Below are positions 1 to 6,258 of a DNA stretch of 8,708 nt, one piece after another. The stretch lies in NCBI GenBank assembly GCA_030598905.1, contig JAUVPA010000064.1:1-8708 (forward strand), written 5' to 3'. The stretch is from Acidimicrobiia bacterium (lineage in GTDB: Bacteria; Actinomycetota; Acidimicrobiia; Spongiisociales; UBA5794). The stretch's first letter is position 1; each line of letters opens with the position of its first letter. The notes below the pieces were generated by a model. The model ran no database searches and was not told the DNA's origin. It worked only from the letters and a program-made list of their open reading frames with translations. A program made the position numbers and the translations under genes.

Positions 1-356
1 AGCCGCCGACCGCCGGGCTCTCTAATCCAATTCGTCAGCTTCGTCGACGCCGCTTTGGCGAGAGCTCCCCTCGTCGTGACGAGGTCGCAGCCGGCGCGTT
101 CGGCTCGCTTCCAGACCTCATTCCCCGGCATCGTGACCAAACCAATAGCCATGGCCTGAGGCCATCGATCCTTTGCCTCCGAGACGACACCGAGCCCGTC
201 GTCCGCCTCGAGGTCGATCAGGACAGCGGCCGGCGGCTCTGTATCGGCGACCTCGGCGAGCGAGACCGTCTGGACGAGGTCGAGGTCCAGTTCGCCGGCG
301 AGACGCGCGGCGTTGCGCAACGTCAGGCCGTCACTGGTCACGGCGACCAGGTTCAT
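1..356 (-). CDS. Receiver-like alpha/beta protein, 3' end beyond window
   Basis: 118 codons are visible from the ATG at 354-356 and no stop is met before the left edge. The alternating pattern MNLVAVTSDGLTLRNAAR, AAVLIDLEADDGLGVVSEAK, AMAIGLVTMP, AERAGCDLVTTRGALAKA resembles a response-regulator receiver domain: D48 in VLIDL aligns with a phosphoacceptor and the final strand ends near VTTR. The acidic pair normally found at the end of strand 1 is reduced to a single D9, and the conserved lysine after strand 5 is missing. It therefore looks like a degenerate or pseudo-receiver, perhaps phosphorylation-independent, or the N-terminal domain of a larger protein continuing left. Its start shares one base with the upstream radical SAM stop, so it is translationally coupled and probably functions with the lipoate genes, but how is unknown. 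Confidence 0.7.
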   Translation of the reverse strand, partial: MNLVAVTSDGLTLRNAARLAGELDLDLVQTVSLAEVADTEPPAAVLIDLEADDGLGVVSEAKDRWPQAMAIGLVTMPGNEVWKRAERAGCDLVTTRGALAKAASTKLTNWIREPGGRR

Positions 357-1474
357 CAGGAGGTGGCCATACCCGGGTAGATCTCGTGAAGTGCCATCTC
401 GTCACGGATGACGGTCCGGTCATTCTCGTTGGGGAGGAAGGGATAGTCGCGCATGGCTTCGGACGGGCGATACGAACCGTATGGTCGCGTGCAACCGGGT
501 TCGCCGTCGGGCCCCGGGCACCCATCGGTCATGAACGGAATCCCGGATTCGACGGCACGCTCAACCACGCCGCCGAACGGCTCGACGTCCTTGACCTTCG
601 TCAGCGACCCTTCGTCGTCGAACGAGAAGTGCTCCCACCGCAGGCCCTCCGTCTCGATGAGATGTTTGGCGAGCTGGATTCTCCGCCATCGCGAGATCGG
701 CGCCTTGGGTTCAGCCCCCATTCGCGAATCGGGCTCAGGGTTGAAGCAGAACAGGTAGGGAAAGATCTGTCGATCGCACAGCTCGATGAAGAGGCTGATC
801 ATGTCGTGATCGGTCTCGCCCAGGCCCACCAACGTGTGGCAGTTGACCTTCCAGGGCCCGAAGATATCCCGCGAGTCGTTGACGATCTCCCAGTACTTCT
901 CCCAGCTCAAGCCGCCGCCCGACGGCACATCGGTGCGGTGCCTGCGGAACAGATCCTCGGTGACCGCATCGATCCCGATGCCGATCATGTCGACACCGAG
1001 CTCTTTGAACGTCTCGAGGCGTTCTCGATTGAGCGTTGGGGGCGCCACGAGGATCGACAGGGCTGTGGCCACCTTGGACCGAATCCGACGGGTGATCTCG
1101 AAGGTGTCGCGGTAGGCGCGGCCGTGGGTCACCATCGAGATGCACAACCGGGTGAGTCCGTCCTCGTACTTCGCCATGCGATCTACAAGGTCGTCTGTCT
1201 CCACGAGAGGCCACTCGACACGGATGAATGACTTGTCTTCGTAATCGCCGGGTCTGGTCCGCGCCAAGCCGCAATAGCTGCAGTCGGAGCGGCACCCCGA
1301 GGCGTAATTGAGCAGGAGGTTGATCCCGCCGAAGTCGAACTCTCGGTTGAAACGCCCCGACTGATAGCGCAAGGCCAGCGCGCTCGCCATCGAGATGCGC
1401 ACCCAGTCGGGACTCTGCCGCTTGTTGTGGTCGTCGACGAGAGGCAGCAGCTTTCGTTGCGATGCCATGGTCAT
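356..1474 (-). CDS. lipS2: Radical SAM protein, probable LipS2-type lipoyl synthase subunit
   Basis: A 372-residue radical SAM enzyme with an Elp3/biotin-synthase-like look. The [4Fe-4S] motif is C61-x3-C65-x2-C68 (CRSDCSYC), followed by GLARTRPG; barrel strands such as LGVDMIGIGIDAVTED and NCHTLVGLGETDHDM fit the superfamily. The C-terminal part holds DGCPGPDGEPGCTRPYGSYR, with C319 and C328 and a Ser/Tyr pair reminiscent of the RSSY element that ligates the auxiliary cluster in LipA. I read it as the second of the two sulfur-inserting subunits; the numbering LipS1/LipS2 is tentative. The ATG at 1472-1474 overlaps the ligase stop (ATGA) and is preceded by AGGAGG 7 bases upstream, the clearest ribosome binding site in the window; the frame running back to 1504 would add ten residues inside the ligase gene. 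The stop shares one base with the next ATG (TGATG). Confidence 0.8.
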   Translation of the reverse strand: MTMASQRKLLPLVDDHNKRQSPDWVRISMASALALRYQSGRFNREFDFGGINLLLNYASGCRSDCSYCGLARTRPGDYEDKSFIRVEWPLVETDDLVDRMAKYEDGLTRLCISMVTHGRAYRDTFEITRRIRSKVATALSILVAPPTLNRERLETFKELGVDMIGIGIDAVTEDLFRRHRTDVPSGGGLSWEKYWEIVNDSRDIFGPWKVNCHTLVGLGETDHDMISLFIELCDRQIFPYLFCFNPEPDSRMGAEPKAPISRWRRIQLAKHLIETEGLRWEHFSFDDEGSLTKVKDVEPFGGVVERAVESGIPFMTDGCPGPDGEPGCTRPYGSYRPSEAMRDYPFLPNENDRTVIRDEMALHEIYPGMATS

Positions 1475-2592
1475 GCCGAGACCTCCTGATCCGGGAAATA
1501 ACACGAGCCGTCGCGAGCCGGTGCGGCGACGGTTTCGCGCCGTTGGGCCCGCTCCCCCGCGGACAGCACCATCTCGACGATCACCTCGGCGTCAACCTCG
1601 AGACCGGTGCCGTCGCGAAACGCTCTCGCTCCAGCCGCCTCAACGGCACCACGGCCAAGGCGGGACCATTTCAGCTCGTCCTCGAAGGCCGCGATCGGGT
1701 CCGGAATGTCGTTGAAATCCCCGGTGAAAAGCGCGCTCTTGATGGTGTCCCCTTGGAGTGCCACATAGAGACGCACCAGACCTGCCGGCGTCTTGAGGAG
1801 TGATGTCGCCGTCGCGTCGGCCTGGGGCGTTCTCGCGTAGAGCCAATCGTTCGTGGCGTACTTGTCGCGAACCAGGGCACCGGCGATCGCGGCCTCTTCG
1901 CCTGTGGGCTCTGAGGCCTGCAGCTCAATACCGAGCGCGTCCGTGAACCCGAATGCCACTGCCTCGCGCAGCAGGGGGCCGTTCCACGACTCGCCCATCT
2001 CCCGAGTAATCGTCGTAACCCTCGATTCGACAGCCGCGACGGCCCTGTCCCCGAGTTTGGCTGCCGGAATGTCGAGCACGTCCAGCATGAACCGAACGTC
2101 GAGGTCGGCCAGCACACTGGCATGGAACAACACACCCCCGTCTCCATCCAGATACAGGCCCAGCCCGGCGATCGTGCGGTCGCCGACCTTGAGGTCGTTC
2201 TTGCCACCGAATGTGGCCTCGATGCCGAGCTTGGCGAGCCCTGCCGTGATGCCTTCGGAGAACCGCAACAGCGCGGCTTTCGGGGATTCATCGACATGCG
2301 CAGCAGTCGTGACCGCGACCCCGAGCTGCCCGGATCCCATCACGATGGCGCCGCCGCCCGTTGGGCGTCGATTGAATGTCGTTCCGGTGCGCTCGCAGGC
2401 GTCGATGTCGATCTCGGCTTCGAGATGCTGGAAGCGGCCACACAATGCGGCGTGGTCGGCGTAGGTGTAGAGGCGCAACACCGGCGGGGCCGGTTCCGCA
2501 TTGCGGCCGTGTGCCGCCATCAACGCCTCGTCGAGGGCCAGGCCCTCGGCCGCTCCGGCGCCATCATCGGCGAGGTACCTCCACACAGTCAT
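1471..2592 (-). CDS. Lipoate-protein ligase family protein lacking the catalytic Lys
   Basis: A 373-residue LplA-like protein, with a C-terminal accessory domain, placed between the two radical SAM genes where the sLpl(AB) ligase of LipS1/LipS2 pathways is usually found. It keeps RRPTGGG at residues 75-81 followed by AIVMGSGQL, the GKNDLKVGDR segment, and ESRVTTI, all characteristic of LplA. At the position of the catalytic lysine, however, it reads VGDRTIAGLG with T140 (codon ACG, 2173-2175); the other ligase in this operon has K139 there. No LipM/LipL-type catalytic cysteine is apparent: the only cysteines are C51, C66 and one near the C-terminus. It may be a specialised or weakly active ligase, a transfer or scaffold partner, or may use K135 of NDLKVGD instead. 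The ATG at 2590-2592 overlaps the upstream stop as ATGA, with AGGGGG 4 bases before it. Family assignment is firm; enzymatic activity is uncertain. Confidence 0.87.
   Translation of the reverse strand: MTVWRYLADDGAGAAEGLALDEALMAAHGRNAEPAPPVLRLYTYADHAALCGRFQHLEAEIDIDACERTGTTFNRRPTGGGAIVMGSGQLGVAVTTAAHVDESPKAALLRFSEGITAGLAKLGIEATFGGKNDLKVGDRTIAGLGLYLDGDGGVLFHASVLADLDVRFMLDVLDIPAAKLGDRAVAAVESRVTTITREMGESWNGPLLREAVAFGFTDALGIELQASEPTGEEAAIAGALVRDKYATNDWLYARTPQADATATSLLKTPAGLVRLYVALQGDTIKSALFTGDFNDIPDPIAAFEDELKWSRLGRGAVEAAGARAFRDGTGLEVDAEVIVEMVLSAGERAQRRETVAAPARDGSCYFPDQEVSA
1482..1487 (-). promoter_or_regulatory. Ribosome binding site of the second radical SAM gene
   Basis: A full AGGAGG on the minus strand, 7 bases before the ATG at 1472-1474 and inside the ligase coding region. 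It sets the start within the ATGA overlap rather than at the earlier codon at 1504. Confidence 0.75.
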
Positions 2593-3605
2593 CGGACCCC
2601 CTCTCCCGCCAAGACCGGCGGCGTCAAGCTCACCTGGCGGTAGCCCGCCCCTCCATCGCCGACCCAGGTCAAAGAGCAGCAGTACTCGTATAGCTTCGCC
2701 TCGAGCCCACGAGACTCGGCGTAGGCAATGGCGCCCTCGGCGGGATATGCGATGCCGTTGAGTCCGTGATCGATCGCACCCCAGTCGAGCGCCACTTTTT
2801 CGGCGCCCATAGGTCGCCCGCAACCGAGGTTGATCTTGGTGTTCGGCATCGCGGCTCGAGCCAGTTCAAAGAACGCGACGCACTCGTCGACCGGCGGTGG
2901 CGGGATGTGCTGCATCGGTGTGCCCGTCAAGGGAACGAGAACAACGATGATCAGCGTCGACACCGGGTAGCGGGCGATCATCTCGAGGGCGTTGTGTTCA
3001 CCGAGGAACTCGCCGTAATGCATACCGAGAACGATGTGGGGAATGATGCGGAGTTCGTGTTCGGCGAGTATCGCAAGCGAGCGCTCGAAGTCGGCGGTGG
3101 TGAGGTCGAGGTGATACACGTCATGGATCGTCTCGTCGGCCCCGATGACGTCGAGCATGACACCGTCGACGCCGACACGGGCGAGCCCCTCGGCGGTGTC
3201 TGGGGCAACAACTCCGGAGTGGACGACGACCTTCATTCCCAGCTCATCGCGAATCCGGGCGATGTGATCGAGGTGCCGGGAGAGGGGCACTTCCCCGCTC
3301 TTCAACGAACCGCCGGAGACGAGGATGCCCTCCGTTCCCTCGGCTTTCATACGCGTGGCGAGTTCGAAGAGGTTCTCCTCGGCTCGCACCGAGATCATTC
3401 CCTTGAGCACGTTGGCGCGGCAGTGATCACACTGAAGTGCACAGGCGCCGCCTGTCACCGATACAGGGAGGAAACGTCGTGGGTTGATCGGCTTCCACTC
3501 GGTGGTCTCCCACCGCTTCAACCCCGGTGCGTAGAACTCAATCGTGTCATCGAAGTGGGAGCGTCTGATGGCGAAGCCGCGTGTTTCGTCGATCTGTGTC
3601 GTCAT
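2589..3605 (-). CDS. lipS1: Radical SAM protein, probable LipS1-type lipoyl synthase subunit
   Basis: A 338-residue radical SAM enzyme. The cluster motif is C55-x3-C59-x2-C62 (CALQCDHC) after a beta strand; the SAM-binding LVSGGS lies near residue 95. A TIM-barrel pattern follows. Extra cysteines at C242, C262, C309 and C310 (YEYCCSLTW) could hold a second cluster that donates sulfur, as needed for lipoyl synthesis. It is not LipA, whose N-terminal auxiliary motif is absent. The LipS1/LipS2 pair, first shown in Thermococcus and linked to sHdr loci, inserts the two sulfur atoms into octanoyl on a carrier protein; here two unlike radical SAM genes flank a ligase, matching that arrangement. The LipS1 versus LipS2 label rests on gene order and general resemblance and may be swapped. 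The ATG at 3603-3605 overlaps the carrier stop (ATGA), with GAGGGGG about 10 bases upstream. Confidence 0.8.
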   Translation of the reverse strand: MTTQIDETRGFAIRRSHFDDTIEFYAPGLKRWETTEWKPINPRRFLPVSVTGGACALQCDHCRANVLKGMISVRAEENLFELATRMKAEGTEGILVSGGSLKSGEVPLSRHLDHIARIRDELGMKVVVHSGVVAPDTAEGLARVGVDGVMLDVIGADETIHDVYHLDLTTADFERSLAILAEHELRIIPHIVLGMHYGEFLGEHNALEMIARYPVSTLIIVVLVPLTGTPMQHIPPPPVDECVAFFELARAAMPNTKINLGCGRPMGAEKVALDWGAIDHGLNGIAYPAEGAIAYAESRGLEAKLYEYCCSLTWVGDGGAGYRQVSLTPPVLAGEGVR

Positions 3606-4054
3606 TCGGCGAGCACCCCCTCGATGCGGTACTGGCGCACCTTTCGCTCGAATCTCTCGAGAATATCCGCCTCATCGCGGATGAGAAACGGAAGCTCCTC
3701 GTCGAGATTCGTCGGCTCGATCTCGACGAACCACCCGGCACCGTACGGATCGCGTTCGACGAGTCCCGGATCCGCGGAAACGGCCCCGTTCACGGCAACG
3801 GTGCGCCCGGACAGCGGAGCAATCAAGGGGCCGACGAACTTCTCCGCCTCGAGGGTCCCAAACGGCTCTCCGCGGACAAACTCGTCATCGGTCGAAAACG
3901 CCAGTTGTGCCAGGGTGCCGGAGGTTTCGAGACCGAGAGCATCCATCCCGATGCGAGCGTGCCCAGACTCGCGCACGTCGACCCACATGTGGTTGTCGAG
4001 GTCGTATGCCAGGTCGGTCCGTACGGCAAAGCCGCTCACGGTCTGATCGGTCAT
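3602..4054 (-). CDS. GcvH-like lipoate-binding protein, copy 3 (divergent)
   Basis: A 150-residue GcvH-fold protein. The lipoyl lysine is K72 in TLEAEKFVGP, and the conserved C-terminal part has VERDPYGAGWFVEIEPTN. It differs from copies 1 and 2: no N-terminal RGC-x2-PDD element, no cysteine at all, and an acidic residue directly before the lysine. The ATG at 4052-4054 has a strong GGGAGGGA 6 bases upstream; an in-frame ATG at 4094-4096 would begin inside the ligase gene and is rejected. It is the only gene in the operon preceded by a real spacer, about 22 bases, and it immediately precedes the radical SAM/ligase/radical SAM trio with an ATGA overlap. It may be the assembly or transfer carrier on which lipoate is built before relay to the other two, or a carrier for a different partner; this is speculation from position and divergence. 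Confidence 0.88.
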   Translation of the reverse strand: MTDQTVSGFAVRTDLAYDLDNHMWVDVRESGHARIGMDALGLETSGTLAQLAFSTDDEFVRGEPFGTLEAEKFVGPLIAPLSGRTVAVNGAVSADPGLVERDPYGAGWFVEIEPTNLDEELPFLIRDEADILERFERKVRQYRIEGVLAE

Positions 4055-4060
4055 CTCGAA

Positions 4061-4068
4061 TCCCTCCC
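4061..4068 (-). promoter_or_regulatory. Ribosome binding site of lipoate-binding protein copy 3
   Basis: GGGAGGGA on the minus strand, 6 bases before the ATG at 4052-4054, in the only sizeable spacer of the operon. It argues against the in-frame upstream ATG at 4094-4096. Confidence 0.7.
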
Positions 4069-4076
4069 GTCGTTGG

Positions 4077-5087
4077 TCACGTACTTGTAACCGCATCGAT
4101 GTCTTCGAACAGCTTCGACAACCGCGCCAAGCCGGCGCCGTTGAGCACTTCGATTCCTTGAGCCGGGCTGAGGCCGTTCACGGCCTTCTCCCAATGCGGG
4201 GCGGTGCCGTTGAGGGCGGGATCGGTGAGCCGCACTCGGATGATTCGCCCGGATGCCAGACCCACACAAGCGGTGCTGCCTCCCGACGTGGCGTGGGCCA
4301 GAACCACACCGGCCTTGACCTTGACCTGCCACGTGGACGGAGGCGGCCGAGTCGAACCGGAAAGCCACTCGTCCTCGACGAATTGTGCGTCGAGGTCCTC
4401 GAGGATCCGTTCCTCCTCGTCGTTGAGTGCACCTCCGGCAGCTTCTAGGCCGAGCGCTGAGGTGTAGGAATGCATGAGGGCAGCTGCGAACGTCTTCCGA
4501 TCGATCGGTGTGGCAACCACATATCGTCGCATCAGCTCTTCCAATTCCGCTCGTGCCAGTTCATCGGGAACCGCCATGATGCGAGCGGCGGTGTGGTGGT
4601 CGAATTTGGTGATGAGGTTGCCCACCATCACGACGGCCTGTTCGATCTGCCCCGCTCCGTGGCCGCAGACCTTGCGGTCCCCGACCACGACGTCTCCTCC
4701 GTCTTCGAGGACTGCATCGATGCCGACGGCACGGAATGTGTCGACGGCGGGCTCCAGCAGGGCTCGCACGGCTCGAGATCGAACCGGCGATGTTTCGGCG
4801 ACCGGCAAAGTGATCTGGAACAGCAGCTGCCCGTCGTCGACATACACGGGCCCACCGCCGACCATTCGCCGGTAGATCGGAATTCCTGAGCGTTGGCACT
4901 CCTCCCGATCCACCTCGTCGAGACGTCGATGGAACCCGATCGATACGTAAGGCGAATCGGTTTCCATCAGGGAAAGCGTCGGAGGATCGCCTGGGGACAC
5001 GCCGTGGGCGATGGCGTGCCACAGAGTTTGGGAGCGCAGCGGCGACACTCGCCCAAAGTCGATCACGCGGAGGGTTTCAGAGCTCAT
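4077..5087 (-). CDS. Lipoate-protein ligase A family protein with conserved catalytic Lys
   Basis: A 336-residue member of the biotin/lipoate A/B ligase family, close to the usual LplA length. The substrate-binding motif is RRMVGGG at residues 73-79 followed by VYVDDGQLLF. The catalytic lysine is K139 in VGDRKVCGHGAG, the position of E. coli LplA K133. The usual ND before the lysine loop is changed to GD, and the later SRVT motif found in many LplA proteins is not obvious, so it is a divergent family member. A C-terminal accessory domain follows. It probably activates octanoate or lipoate with ATP and transfers it to the lipoyl lysines of the neighbouring GcvH-like proteins. An amidotransferase role is possible but less likely, as no LipM/LipL-type catalytic cysteine is apparent. 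The ATG at 5085-5087 lies 4 bases after the stop of carrier copy 2; the longer open frame back to 5327 sits inside that gene. Confidence 0.88.
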   Translation of the reverse strand: MSSETLRVIDFGRVSPLRSQTLWHAIAHGVSPGDPPTLSLMETDSPYVSIGFHRRLDEVDREECQRSGIPIYRRMVGGGPVYVDDGQLLFQITLPVAETSPVRSRAVRALLEPAVDTFRAVGIDAVLEDGGDVVVGDRKVCGHGAGQIEQAVVMVGNLITKFDHHTAARIMAVPDELARAELEELMRRYVVATPIDRKTFAAALMHSYTSALGLEAAGGALNDEEERILEDLDAQFVEDEWLSGSTRPPPSTWQVKVKAGVVLAHATSGGSTACVGLASGRIIRVRLTDPALNGTAPHWEKAVNGLSPAQGIEVLNGAGLARLSKLFEDIDAVTST

Positions 5088-5091
5088 CGGC

Positions 5092-5541
5092 TCAATCAGC
5101 GCACCGGAAGCAACTGACGTCGAGGTCGTCGATCCGTTCCATGTATGCGGCAACGGCGTCGTCGGCTTCCAATAGGGGGCGGTGCGGCTCGCTCGCGTCA
5201 TCGGGACGGACGATGGTGATCCAGCCGGCTTCGTAGGGATCGCGGTTGGCGATGAGGATGTCCGCGTCGAAAGCCTCCGTGTTGGGTTCGACGATCTCGC
5301 CGTCGAACGGCGAGTGGATCGGGCCAACCCATTTGGCGCTCTCCGCAGTCGCCACCGAGCCTCCTGCCTTCACCCGCCGACCCGGTCGCTTGAACAGGAT
5401 CGACACCATCTTGCCCATGCGGGTCTGTGCGACGTCGGTCATCCCGAGCCGGGCGACGTCGCCCTCCATGCGCACCCACAAGTCTCCCTCGATGTCGTAG
5501 GCCCGATCATCGGGAAGGTGACATCCCCTGTAGACAGTCAC
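5092..5541 (-). CDS. lbpA: GcvH-like lipoate-binding protein, copy 2 (LbpA type)
   Basis: A 149-residue GcvH-fold carrier, similar to but clearly distinct from copy 1. The lipoyl lysine is K70 in TAESAKWVGP. The N-terminus carries the same RGC-x2-PDD pattern with C7, and the family segments LGMTDVAQ and NRDPYEAGWITI are present. It has additional cysteines near its C-terminus (SCFRC), absent from copies 1 and 3. I chose GTG at 5539-5541, which overlaps the stop of copy 1 as GTGA, because it aligns the RGC motif with that of copy 1; a GTG 15 bases earlier at 5554-5556 would add five residues. The tandem arrangement looks like an old duplication followed by divergence rather than a recent copy, since identity outside the lipoyl and N-terminal motifs is modest by eye. 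The likely job is a lipoyl carrier for the same redox complex as copy 1. Confidence 0.92.
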   Translation of the reverse strand: MTVYRGCHLPDDRAYDIEGDLWVRMEGDVARLGMTDVAQTRMGKMVSILFKRPGRRVKAGGSVATAESAKWVGPIHSPFDGEIVEPNTEAFDADILIANRDPYEAGWITIVRPDDASEPHRPLLEADDAVAAYMERIDDLDVSCFRCAD

Positions 5542-5984
5542 GCTGCCTCGCCACACTCGATGCCTTCGGAGGCGAGGAACGCTTCGTACGCGGCAACACC
5601 TTCATCGCCGGTGACCAGCTCCCCGGCGGCCGCCGCCCAATCGTCTGGCTCAATCCGCACAAACCAGCCCTCGCCGTACGGATCCCGGTTGATGACACCC
5701 GGATCGGATGTCATGAGGGGATTCGCTTCGACAACCCGACCGTCGACAGGGCACGTGACCGGGCCCACCCATTTGCTGCTCTCCACTGTGCCGAGGCTCC
5801 GTCCGCGCTTGGCGGGGCGGCCCTCGCCCTTTGGCATGGCCGAGATGATCTTGTGCGCCAGGTCCTGCGCGACGTCCGTCACGCCGACGGTGACCGTTCC
5901 GTCCGCCTCGGGGCGGCACCACACATGTTTCTCCGGCCAGTAATACACGTCGTCCGGAATGTTGCAGCCACGGATCTCAGGCAC
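5538..5984 (-). CDS. lbpA: GcvH-like lipoate-binding protein, copy 1 (LbpA type)
   Basis: A 148-residue carrier of the GcvH / lipoate-binding protein fold. The lipoyl lysine is K71 in the hairpin motif TVESSKWVGP, equivalent to the ESVKA motif of glycine cleavage H protein. The strand TVTVGVTDVAQDLAHKI and the C-terminal segment with INRDPYGEGWFVRI are typical of the family. Unlike ordinary GcvH it starts with RGCNIPDDVYY, placing a cysteine at residue 7, a feature shared with copy 2. GTG at 5982-5984 is the start: GGAGG sits 6 bases upstream at 5991-5995, and the gene overlaps the previous one by 8 bases. No glycine cleavage genes are near. With two LplA-type ligases and two radical SAM proteins downstream, an LbpA role, carrying lipoate for sHdr-type sulfur oxidation, is more likely than glycine cleavage. 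That role is inferred from context; lipoylation at K71 is strongly supported by the motif. Confidence 0.93.
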   Translation of the reverse strand: MPEIRGCNIPDDVYYWPEKHVWCRPEADGTVTVGVTDVAQDLAHKIISAMPKGEGRPAKRGRSLGTVESSKWVGPVTCPVDGRVVEANPLMTSDPGVINRDPYGEGWFVRIEPDDWAAAAGELVTGDEGVAAYEAFLASEGIECGEAA

Positions 5985-6258
5985 CGGCTTCCTCCCGCTC
6001 GTGTTCGCTCTCCCAGTGATACAGAAACATGTCGAATGCGACGAGTCGTATCTCGCGTGCGTACTCCTCGAGGAATGTGGGATCTTGGAGTCGAGGTTTG
6101 ATCTGACGCCTGATCACAAAGGCGCAGTCGGGGCATTCCAGCTCGTAGTGGCGCTTGCCCCAGGACTCCGACGTTCGGCACCGGTCGGCGTGCTCGTCGG
6201 TCAAGTGAGCGTGAAGTTGGTGACGGGCCGCGGCGAAGTCGCAATATGGACATGTCAT
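5977..6258 (-). CDS. Small Cys/His zinc-finger-like protein, function unknown
   Basis: A 93-residue acidic protein with two apparent metal-binding half-sites. The N-terminal site reads C3-x2-C6 followed by H18-x4-H23, a C2H2-like zinc finger arrangement, with extra H13, H16 and C27 nearby. The second reads C42-x2-C45 with H81-x4-H86 at the C-terminus, separated by a predicted helical stretch. No membrane segment or signal peptide is visible. The ATG at 6256-6258 shares one base with the stop of the winged-helix gene (TGATG); a GTG immediately upstream at 6259-6261 would add one residue and give a 4-base overlap. Translation is therefore coupled to the regulator-like gene. I do not recognise the family. 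It could bind DNA or RNA with the winged-helix protein, act as a zinc-stabilised adaptor for the redox complex, or bind iron; the sequence does not decide. Confidence 0.75.
   Translation of the reverse strand: MTCPYCDFAAARHQLHAHLTDEHADRCRTSESWGKRHYELECPDCAFVIRRQIKPRLQDPTFLEEYAREIRLVAFDMFLYHWESEHEREEAGA
5991..5995 (-). promoter_or_regulatory. Ribosome binding site of lipoate-binding protein copy 1
   Basis: GGAGG on the minus strand, 6 bases before the GTG at 5982-5984. It lies within the 3' end of the zinc-finger-like gene and fixes the GTG as the start. Confidence 0.7.

Noticed and set aside
173..1231. Long plus-strand open frame of 352 codons
   Set aside because: Arginine/proline-rich at the start, no family motifs, and fully opposite the radical SAM gene, which has clear motifs. 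High-GC shadow frame.
2766..4046. Plus-strand open frame of 426 codons
   Set aside because: Runs antisense to the first radical SAM gene and carrier copy 3, both with recognisable motifs; its translation has no coherent domain.
5088..5091. Possible promoter or terminator between carrier copy 2 and the ligase
   Set aside because: The gap is only 4 bases, and no stem-loop with a T-run or promoter-like pair of boxes is visible there or at other junctions.
4077..5984. Glycine cleavage system H protein genes
   Set aside because: Although the fold is GcvH, no gcvT, gcvP or lpd is present, there are three divergent copies, and the surroundings are ligase and LipS-type genes, which fit lipoate-binding proteins better.
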